Under the pieces are notes generated by a model that saw only the letters and a list, made by a program, of their open reading frames with translations, did no database searches and was not told the origin of the DNA. Positions 24,901 to 35,300 of a DNA stretch of 64,000 nt are shown one piece after another (position 1 is the stretch's first letter; the number at the start of each line of letters is the position of its first letter). Source of the stretch: Acanthaster planci (lineage: Eukaryota; Echinodermata; Asteroidea; Valvatida; Acanthasteridae); contig NW_019091394.1 of NCBI RefSeq assembly GCF_001949145.1, positions 359,758 to 423,757 on the forward strand. The letters run 5' to 3'. The translations under genes were made by a program, and so were the position numbers.

Positions 24901-27595
24901 ATCAGGGATCAGACACTGAGAAGTGCAACAAGTTTTGGTGAGTTGTCAGACACGTAATGTGCACAACAGCATCATTTTATGGAAGTGAAGGATATAAATG
25001 GAGGATAGGGAGTGAATCCTATTTACAATCTGGTCTCGGAACACATTAAAGATCTCGTCTCCAGTCTCTGCCTTTGTACCCCATTCCCAGCACAGAAACA
25101 ACAAAAAATTCACATCAGTCTTGTACCTTTTATATGGCAGGATCATTCCATCTGTTGCATCTTCTCTATGAGGAGTACCTCTTGTACGTGGTGGATGTGC
25201 AGCAGAACCAGAAACAGGAGAGAGCCCTGTGGAAGAGGTTGTTTGATAATGACACAGACGGTATGCTGAATGTGCTTTTGTTTCAAATAGTTTGTCGATC
25301 TAACAACTCTCACTGCCGGAAACCCCTCAAATTGTATCAGTTATACGCTTAAATTTCTCACAAAACTCGATGCGTATGACTGATTCAAGGCGGTAACAAA
25401 AACAAAAATGTCTCCCGATTTGTTCAAGGAGCGATTTATTCACAAAGTGCAACTTTGTTACCAACAGATTTGTTTTAACCATTCATGATTGTGCATTCAT
25501 GCAATTCACCGACAAAATCCATATGCATATTTAACACTTTTAGAAGTTGTTAAGTGCAAATTTTAACACTAATAACCATGTTGATAATTGCAGAGCTGAG
25601 GTCAAAGCTACCATGTTGTCTGATGCTGATTCACTGCATCACTTCAGTAACTTTGTTTTAAATGTGTTTTTCTACCAATTTGACAGTTATGTTTCACAAA
25701 CTTTTTCCTTTGCTGTCAAGAATATCTTAGCAATGGCTAATATACCAGCAATACGGGTGATTCACAATAGTGCGCCACCAAGAGTTTGCAATGCGTTGGC
25801 CAATCATAACGTGCAAAATTTGTCGACCCTTTCCAAATGCGCACTGGGTCGACAAATTTCGCGCATTGTGATTGGCCAACGTGTTGCAAACTCTTTGTGG
25901 CACACTATTGTGAAACGGCCGTATTGAATTTACTTGTGATAGAGACAAAACCCAGTGACATCTTAAGATTAATGGATAATGTCAATGCAGCATTTTTGTT
26001 TTGAGCTTTTGAAAAAGAGTAATGTGGAATGTGGAATTTTTTTTTGTTGGTTTTGGCAATCTCGATGTTGCTGTCACTGTGTCATCCTGGCCTGCGCTGA
26101 TTCCAACGAGACTTACCTCCAGCGTGTTTTTACTGCTCAATTAGTTCCCAGCTACTTCCTGACGTCAGCCGATACCAGCGACTTGGATTCTGCCAAATGC
26201 CTCCCTGACGTCAAGGCTAAACACCTTCACCGGTTGCCTCCACACATCAACACCAGCTTCTCCAACCGAGTTCCAAGTAGCCTGATGTTGGGGGTGAGTG
26301 CTAATGTAGGCCAGGACCCACTCCATCCCTGCGCCACATCCACGGGGAAGGTATTTGCCAAGCCATCGGTCGCAACAGCAGCAGGAAGCCCACGTCTGTC
26401 AGCTACTCTCAGCAGCTCGACAGGTGAGGCCAGCAGTAATGCCGCCTACTCCTTGCCTGCTTCATCCACCTCTGTCCCTGTCTCTGGCACACCCTCCAAA
26501 ACCCCCCAGGGGAACTTGGGTAGAAGTATAACCTCCACAATCACACCCACCCAAAGGCTGACCAGCTCGCCACAGATACCGGCTCGAGTCAAGGAAGAGA
26601 CAGCAGCATCCGGCACTTTGTTTGGCGGGAGCCCTAGTCTCCTGACCATACCACTGGGTGGATCCGTCGCAATTCTCCAAACGTCACCCTCAAGAGGGGG
26701 CTCTACTGGCGCGGTCACAGTCCTGCCGAGTGGCTTCGGGGTGTCCCCATCCCCAGTTGCTCTGGCTGTGCCGCATGCTGTTAGCCAGCAGCAATTCACA
26801 GCCGTTAATTCCACCCTGGTCCCCGCACAGGCAGGCAGCCACAGCAGAGAGCCGCCACCTCTTCAACCGATCACCCCAAGCCACCAGAGCTCACCCGGAA
26901 GCCTGAATCCAATAAGTCTGCCAAAAGAAATCCGGCAATCCCAGCAGAATGTGGTGGCTTCCAAGATTGTCAAGGTACACTCTTCCAACCTCAGCATTTC
27001 ATCCACAGTGAGGGTTGGGGTGATTTTAAGATTGTATTGTCTCATGCTGTTGGTATACTATGTTAATTCACAAAGTTCAGCCCAAGCAACCGAGAGCCAG
27101 CCATTAAAAAACTCTTCACAAAATTGCAACCTGTATTCATTTTGCATGAGACTGAATCGAGGGCACAGTTCCTTAAGATTATCCTTTAGTGATCATGACC
27201 TACAGCGATAATGTCAACCTGCTCTTTGACATTTACTTTTCTCGTACAAGGCAATCCCAGTGTCAAGTGAGTCAAAACAGAAGCCAGTTTCATTCCAGTT
27301 CTCCATAACCACGAGTCAGAAACTAAATCTAGCCAAAGGACAGGTATGTGCAGAATCCCAAAAATTCTTCTGCAGCATTATACGTTTCATTTTGGAAGGT
27401 TGGCGTGAATAATACAGCACAGAATAGAGAGTAATATCTTGGCTTTGCATCACATAGTGAAAAGGGTACTGTAATCAAGTTTTTTTTTTTTTTTATAATT
27501 TCCATCAGATTTTAACAGCCACAAATGGTGACCGGTACCTGATCAACGAAGTGCAGAGTACTGTGCCAGCCGACACTTCACAGAAAACACATTAG
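18988..27595 (+). CDS. RFX-family transcription factor (RFX4/6/8-like)
   Basis: Sixteen exons join in frame to 832 residues: 18988-19060, 20221-20329, 20576-20699, 20868-21074, 21703-21816, 22383-22460, 23190-23356, 23591-23691, 23959-24017, 24217-24364, 24559-24653, 24820-24937, 25141-25260, 26169-26974, 27251-27343, 27509-27595. The winged-helix RFX DNA-binding domain spans about residues 50-126 ([45 protein letters not shown]). It is followed by an LLPEFP motif and the B, C and dimerisation regions ([67 protein letters not shown]). This layout matches RFX4/RFX6 rather than RFX5/7. Exon 14 encodes a 268-residue Ser/Thr/Pro-rich tail. Family role: binding X-box motifs; the subfamily is linked to ciliary and endoderm/neural programmes. 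The orthology within RFX4/6/8 is not settled. The exon 8 donor (AAA|GTGGGT) and the exon 14 acceptor are the least certain. Confidence 0.9.
19298..19474. mobile_element. non-autonomous hAT-like element (MITE) with 8-bp TSD
   Basis: A 177-bp insertion in RFX intron 1. It is flanked by identical 8-bp copies of CCAAGTAC (19290-19297 and 19475-19482). It begins CAGAGGAGG and ends with the complement of CAGAGCTGTAGACTTGAG. The interior is built of ACTTGACTTG-type words. The 8-bp duplication and CAG termini fit hAT. A more diverged relative is at 34131-34629. Confidence 0.85.
22602..23089. mobile_element. non-autonomous hAT-like element with 8-bp TSD
   Basis: A 488-bp insertion in the RFX intron between exons 6 and 7. 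It is flanked by TTCTGACA at 22594-22601 and 23090-23097. Termini are ATAGGGCTGAGTC at the left and the complement of TGGGCTGTGCCGAATAT at the right, both followed inward by GAATATTCGAATATT-like sequence. It has no credible ORF. The right end is 100 bases from exon 7. Confidence 0.85.
25750..25925. mobile_element. foldback MITE, copy 2
   Basis: A 176-bp relative of 18277-18407 with the same AATACGGG(C/T)GATTCACAATA termini in inverted orientation. It carries an extra internal inverted pair (CAAAATTTGTCGACC and GGTCGACAAATTTCG). It sits in the RFX intron between exons 13 and 14. Confidence 0.8.
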
Positions 27596-29348
27596 TGATC
27601 GAAGGCAAGTAATGCAGTTCATGCCAAGGTTACAGTAGCTGTTTGCTCTGCAGCTCACGCTATTACAAAAATTAAGGGAAAAGCGTGAACTTCAGAATGG
27701 AAGATCGAGTATTGCTCTCAAGTACATGTGAGAGTGGCCTTGCTAACCCATTCCTACGTAAAAACTGTTCTATTTCACAGGTTTTTTTAACTTCTTGTTA
27801 CTTTGTATTTTTACTTCATGTTTATTGTTAACATGTTGCTTCAAGTTTTGATCACAGTTTGCACTGTGCTCTGCAAACTGTAGTTGAAGATGTTAAAGTT
27901 TGTTGCATGAAATGCAACTGGTTCTTTCTGATTCGTAGAAATACAGTCGAACCTTGTTGCGCACTGTTAATACAATATTCTGCTTTTAATAAGGACAGTT
28001 TTAGGTCACAGTCCTTTGTTTACTAATTTGTTTTTCACTGTATATTATTCCTGATAATGCAAGGTTCCTGTTGTAAAGGTTCCTGTTAAAGTTTGAAAGA
28101 CCTTGTATTAACAAGGTTCGGCTGTAGCTTACTACATGTACATGTATAACAAAGATAACTTTGGAACAACTTCGTATTTCCAACAGTTATGCATTCTTAC
28201 CGAATGACTTGCCAGAGCCTGTAGGGTTATTGGCACAAAACCTATGTAATAAGAGTTCAGTTAGAGACCTTGTTTTCTTCTAGTTCTTTTTTTTTTAATG
28301 TTTCATGAGTTACTACATGCGTTCACCACACTAAAGACAAATTCTAGTACATATATACATTACAATGGCTTAGCGTACTACAGACAGCGTTCCTGAGCAT
28401 TTTTAAGCAGCATCACTTTCCCCATACATGATGTATAATACTTCCGAGTTGAAATATCTCTTATTCAAATCTGAATGTCCTTAGTTAATAAGCCATTTGC
28501 TAGTTAAATTTGAATAAAATCTGGTACACCGAGTTCTGCAAATTCACGTGAACCTAACAACTTGAATTCTCCATACTAAAACCAATGTAGACCTTGTGAC
28601 TCGGGGCAAGATTTTGCTTAGTTACATAAGAGACGCCTTGCGACAATACATTGTTCTCAATGGATAAGAACGGCACAACGGAACCAGTCCGTTCCAGAGA
28701 TGGTGGTTGCTATGCAAAAGCTTGCCCCAAATCACGAGGTACAGCAACAGTGTCTTTAGTCTGGGGTATTCAAATTGTCACATTTCTGTGCAATCAGATA
28801 ACCCAGCGTACCAGATTTTATTCAAATTTAAATCGCAAGTGGCTTATTGGGATCAGTACATTTTGCTGACAGGAAATGAGCATTCATGACAATTCATAAA
28901 CATAAAGCTTTTCCAGCAAAATATGGCAATCCCAGACAAGAGGATCATTTAAATAATTATCTTTATATGTACATAAAAATTAAAGGAGTGTATCACATGT
29001 CACACTACAATATGAAAAAACCTTAAAAAATGGCTAAACAAACTATTGTCACGTCTTCACCTACTTCGAAATATAACAAAGCATAACAAATACTTTGCAT
29101 ATACATGTATTGTAACTGTATCATGTATGTACAAGAGCACCAGTATTCAGACTTCAAGCAGCATTTCTTGGATGCATGTAACCTGTTTTAAGAAAATGTT
29201 AAAAATAAGATTTTTGTCCTTCATACTTTCAAAGGCTATTTGTAATTTCTGAAGATTATTTCAACCATGTGTCAGGGTCGTGTACTGTTGCCAAACAGAC
29301 AAAATTTCCCTAGGAACTGTGTGATCAAGGGGACTGACGGATAAACAT
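27596..29348. other. 3' UTRs and spacer between convergent RFX and GPR161-like genes
   Basis: The two genes converge here. No coding exon is visible. The region is AT-rich, with direct and inverted fragments of AAGGTTCCTGTT near 28060-28090. The RFX poly(A) site is not certain; one AATAAA occurs near 28514. Confidence 0.45.
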
Positions 29349-32300
29349 TCATGCATCCTCAAGAATACCTTCATCTGGATCGTCTTCCTTATCGGAAGAC
29401 TTCAAGGAGTCCTCCGACCCGCCGACATACCCCATGGGCGTGTGGACGTCCACAATTGTCTGAAGCTGATTCACCCTTGGAATGGCCTTCTTGTGGATCA
29501 AGGACTTGGGGCGAGGTCTCAGGATGAGTTCCCCACCTCCATCAACCTCTTGATCATCCGTCTCTTCGATGCATGTAAGAACAGTTCCTGAGGGACGTCA
29601 TGAAACAGTAAAATCATGCAAATTACGACCGAGTCTAGTTCTGAAGAGCATTGTTCCATGAATATAACAGGAAGCTGTTACAGAGTTAACTTCTGAGAAT
29701 CCCAATTTTCTGAAATGATTTGTTTTTCCATTCCTATTATGATGAAATCCTGGTTNACTTCTTTCGCGATCGGTTTCAGGTTTAGCTAGACTATCATTGT
29801 CCCAAATTCGTTTCAGGTATGACGAAGATATTTATTTTAGAAAATCAAAAGCTACGTCAGATTTTATCACGGTCCCCCCCCCAAAAAAACTTGTTGAGCA
29901 TTTTGTGGTTCCAATGATTTTACACGGGCTGTATGTCGCAGTCATTGGGTACTTCAGAACAAGCTAGTCTCTTCAATGACAAAAATCAAGCCCTCAAGAT
30001 GGACTCGTAAGTTTGTTTACTGCAAAAACCTCACCACCCCAAAAAAATTAGTAAAAAGTTTGCCATTAACAAAGCGTAGGCTTAACACTGAAATCCCAGA
30101 CCTTGAAAGGACAACTTGAGTGAAAATGCATGCTGAGCTCACTATATAAATTGAAGTCCACCACCAACACCACCACCACAGTTTCTGTTAAAAAAAGAGA
30201 GATTGTTTGAGCAAAAAAATTGAGAGATGAGTGGAAACATAGGCCAGGATCTGCCCCCCGGGTTTGGGAACTTCCATCCAGGGCGGTTTTATGAAACTAT
30301 GGATGGAAAACGGTCCCCAGTGCCCTAGAAAGTAGAGGGAAGCTTTGTAAAATGGCTGTGAGCTAATAGGGATCACTTTTCGAGGGGTGAGTTTGTTTTT
30401 CGTGGATAATTAAAAATGTAATTTACGAACTCACCAAAAATTGAAAGAAATGGAAAGACTTGGGCCGAGAAAAAAAATTCATTTTTTTTATTAGAGTAAC
30501 TTCAGTAATATCGCCTGGCGTGTTATTGAGCCCTGAACTTTGTTGACTTTACATGGTTTTTAATGGGGCTTGAATAAGTTCACTGCTCCCGATGCTGCGG
30601 CGTTTGCAGATTCTTACAAGAGCGCCCTCAATCTGTGCGAGTGGGGTGGCCGCGGCGAGGGATTCTTCGCAGAAACTTAACATTTTTCACTTAAATTCTG
30701 TAAGGATTTTACGTAGTTCAAGTATTTTGTATTGACCCCGCACCGAATACGGAAGTGCCAGACTGGGTGCCGAGGCGATAATTAGTTTGGTTTGTTCTCG
30801 GCACACGTCTGGCCGATATGATATCAGAAAGAACGCGACTAACGACTCGCCATCAAGCCTATTCATGCGTTACACAAGTGGGTATCAGCATGCTTACATG
30901 AACATGCACACACATGGCATATGCACTGAACTCAGCCCACAATCTAGATTCCTGAGTAATGAAATTTGAAAATCAAATAAAAAAATTGAAACATCGCAAA
31001 TCATCTAGATATGAAGCAAACATACTGTACACTTCACGTGACTGCATGCATAAACCAGATTTCATACAATGCACAAGTAGTTTGGCAATTTCATGTACAC
31101 ACTAGAGTAACTTAGAATTCTTGGTGGGGTGCAGACAAACGAGACCACTCATCGGTATATAGCAGGATCTACAGTAGACCGAGCCGAGTATTGTAGTACA
31201 TGTACTGGTAGATTGTGTATGCAAATGTCGTGTAGGCCTATGCTGCATCTTCGGCAGGACAATGGGTATTATCTTCATTGTTATCTCCATGAGTCAAACA
31301 GCCCACTTTTGTGAATTAATCACGTACTTTGACAATGGGTGCACCCCTCTTGGTTGAGTTCACGTCTGATTGTGTTCGTGGTTCTCGGTGGATTCCCTTG
31401 AATACCAAGTTTAAAAAGCTAAGAAAACCTTTCTATGCGGGCTTCTTGTGTTCCTAGCTCTGTGCATGGTTTGACCATGAAGCTATTAAAACCACAGCTA
31501 GCCCCATGGTTTGACACAGAACCACTCTCTGTATCCACCTTGCTGGTCAAGGGAAACTTTCACAGGGTATCTACACCTGGTTTCCACAATTATAACCTAC
31601 TTCATAATGAAAAGAAAATTCCAATTTCGTTCATTTCACAATAAAAACGAGGTTAACTTGGAGTCGGCCTCCACCCAGCGTTGGGTAAACCCAGTATAAA
31701 TGTAGTGCCTACGATCGGATTAGAAATACATGTAATGGAAAAAACTNNNNNNNNNNNNNNNNNNNNNNNNNNNNNNNNNNNNNNNNNNNNNNNNNNNNNN
31801 NNNNNNNNNNNNNNNNNNNNNNNNNNNNNNNNNNNNNNNNNNNNNNNNNNNNNNNNNNNNNNNNNNNNNNNNNNNNNNNNNNNNNNNNNNNNNNNNNNNN
31901 NNNNNNNNNNNNNNNNNNNNNNNNNNNNNNNNNNNNNNNNNNNNNNNNNNNNNNNNNNNNNNNNNNNNNNNNNNNNNNNNNNNNNNNNNNNNNNNNNNNN
32001 NNNNNNNNNNNNNNNNNNNNNNNNNNNNNNNNNNNNNNNNNNNNNNNNNNNNNNNNNNNNNNNNNNNNNNNNNNNNNNNNNNNNNNNNNNNNNNNNNNNN
32101 NNNNNNNNNNNNNNNNNNNNNNNNNNNNNNNNNNNNNNNNNNNNNNNNNNNNNNNNNNNNNNNNNNNNNNNNNNNNNNNNNNNNNNNNNNNNNNNNNNNN
32201 NNNNNNNNNNNNNNNNNNNNNNNNNNNNNNNNNNNNNNNNNNNNNNNNNNNNNNNNNNNNNNNNNNNNNNNNNNNNNNNNNNNNNNNNNNNNNNNNNNNN

Positions 32301-35300
32301 NNNNNNNNNNNNNNNNNNNNNNNNNNNNNNNNNNNNNNNNNNNNNNNNNNNNNNNNNNNNNNNNNNNNNNNNNNNNNNNNNNNNNNNNNNNNNNNNNNNN
32401 NGTACACCGCTTATTTGGAGGTGGTGTACTTGGTGACAGCCTTGGTGCCTTCGCTGACGGCGTGCTTGGCCAGCTCACCGGGCAGGAGGAGGCGGACAGC
32501 GGTCTGCACCTCGCGGCTGGTGATGGTGGACTTCTTGTTGTAGTGGGCCAAGCGAGAAGCCTCGGCGGCGATGCGCTCGAAGATGTCGTTGACGAAGCTG
32601 TTCATGATGCTCATGGCACGGCTGGAGATGCCGGTGTCGGGGTGCACCTGCTTCATCACCTTGTAGATGTAGATGCCATAGCTCTCCTTTCTCTTGCGCT
32701 TCTTCTTCTTGTCGGTGCGGGGAGCACCCTTGGCCTTGCCGGCTTTCTTCTGTCCCTTTCCACTTGGCTTGGGAGGCATGATGATCTCGGTTGGTTTGCA
32801 AAATTTGCAGAATGGCGAATATCGAAAAATCGGTCTGTTATATACCTGCCGATATGTAAACGAGGGATCCTGGTCAGGATTCTAGCGATCGCGCCCTCGA
32901 AGTTCCCGCTTAAATTGTCACATCATTGGGGTGTACGTTGATTGGCTGACAGAAAGCCGCTTTGCACACGGCCCCATACACGGTACACACATGCCGGACA
33001 AAGCACACAGCACCTGCTGCACGACACTAGTGCGCGGGAAGGCGGGTTTCGCAAAGGAGGAATCTGATTGGGTGCTGCATGGATCCCTCCAAACTGTATA
33101 AATAGGGAAGTCTGATCTCTAACGGGTATTCGTTCTGTTGAAAATAAACCGCACGAAATCCATCATCATGTCTGGACGTGGAAAGGGAGGAAAGCAACGC
33201 GCAAAGGCCAAGAGCCGATCTGCCAGGGCTGGTCTGCAGTTCCCCGTGGGCCGTGTTCACCGCTTCCTGCGCAAGGGCAACTACGCCGAGCGTGTGGGTG
33301 CCGGTGCCCCGGTCTACTTGGCCGCCGTCATGGAGTACCTGGCCGCTGAGATCCTCGAGTTGGCTGGCAATGCCGCCCGTGACAACAAGAAGACGAGAAT
33401 CAACCCTCGTCACTTGCAACTGGCCATCCGCAACGACGAAGAGCTGAACAAGCTTCTCAGCGGTGTCACCATCGCCCAGGGTGGTGTACTGCCCAACATC
33501 CAGGCCGTTCTGCTGCCCAAGAAGACCGCATCGAAGGCTGCCAAATAAGCGCCGAATCCTCGGCAAAAACCAACCGGCTCTTTTCAGAGCCACCACAACT
33601 TACAAAAGAGAGATTCCTTGTCTGTTGCTTTGTCAACATTTAATATTATTGTACTAGGCCGAAACGTTTGATCACAGATTTATTAAATTGTTACCTAGCC
33701 TAACCCTAACCACATCTTTATTAAGTTCAACCGCTGAGCCATGGTTAAGAGTCTAAAAGCAATAGGCTACGCTTTTCTACCTAGCCTAGACAAGTTATTG
33801 TCGGACATTCGACCGAGCTACACAAGTCTTTGACCGGACTTTTCCTGATTTCAAGTTTTCAAGTTCCAGAATGAAGGATTTTTCAAACGATCTCTTGAGC
33901 TCTGAGTGGAAAATCCCGTTTACTGTATATGTATAGGTTGCTTGAACGCATGACAGTTGATGTACATGTTGAACACAAAAAAATGTGTAATTTTTAAGAG
34001 GTGCCTACAGGCCAACGTGTAAAAAAAATGTTTACAGATACCATGCTGGCAAACGACTACATTGTACAACTCCAATCTTAAATTTCTCAAAAGCATTGGT
34101 GTAAATTTGCACTGGGGATGGGGGGGGGTGCAGAGTTGTGATGAGTCACTAAAGTTTGTGGGTCAAGTCCTTGTAGTGCAAGTCGCTTTATTTAGCAAAA
34201 TAGCCTGTCGAGTAAAGTATTATTTCGAGTTGATTTGAGTCAACAATAGTTGAACACAAAGCAATTTATAAAAGTAAGTGTGAAAAGCTTTTGTGGCACT
34301 TTTAATTTTCAACTCGAGTTTCCACATGTAGTCACACCACCACATCTTACTTTCTTGATGTAGCACCGACATCAACATTAATATAGACCATAAGTCATTG
34401 CAAATATTTTTTCCGCAATGAAGTTCGCTTTCATTTTTGGAACTCGAGTCTTACTGTCTTCCACTCTAGTCGGGTCTCCCAATGAGGGAGTCCAGTCATG
34501 TGCTCACAGTGACTCAATTTGAGTCAAGTCATATACCTGTCCGGACTCGATTTCCCGTTTGGAACTAGAGTCAAGTCACCAAATCTTTGGACTGAAGTCA
34601 AGTCATTGACTTGAGACATTACAATTCTGTGGGGCTAACATAAGTCAATAATTGCCCAGCCATGGAAATTTGAAAAAAACGGGCTGCTGCCATACGAAGC
34701 TGGGGGCGCTGCTCATCTTACACCCTTGAAGTTGAACCAATCTCACATCAAAACAGAATGTTTGTAGTTTGACAAATTTATCTCCACTCTGTGCTATTCA
34801 ATACCTTTTGGTCGGAGAGAACTCCGAAAATTCTTCAAAATCCGCTCATTTGTTCCCATCACCCAGGTTTTACGCCCCTGGGTACAGGCCTATGTGGGTT
34901 ACGCAATTCACTCAAAAAACGTACTGTGAAAGTTGAACTGCAATTCAATATAACAAGGCTGAAAGAGGTTTTTTCAAAACAAAGTAGCAGTGTCTGTATT
35001 CCCCGTGAGCCTGTATTTTGTGGGTAAAAAATCACAATTGTACCGAAGTCTTACATTTTGAGGGAGGACCACAGAGTAATTGAAGAAATGCCAGGCAATT
35101 GGTAATACACAGTGTGTGTAAGGACTTAAGAGGTTAGAGGTTCATGTGCGAACATGTTACATGTTCCACTCCATCCGGTTACAAGTATATGAATGGAAGG
35201 TGATTTCAGTACAGGGTATTGGAATGAGATTACTAAATTAAATGTGTCTACATTGCAAGTTTTGTACGAGAGCCAGAAAAAGGAAAAAAAATAGGGCTTT

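Noticed and set aside
31681-32478. Long open frames crossing the N run
   Set aside because: Their length comes only from untranslated N; they are not evidence of coding.
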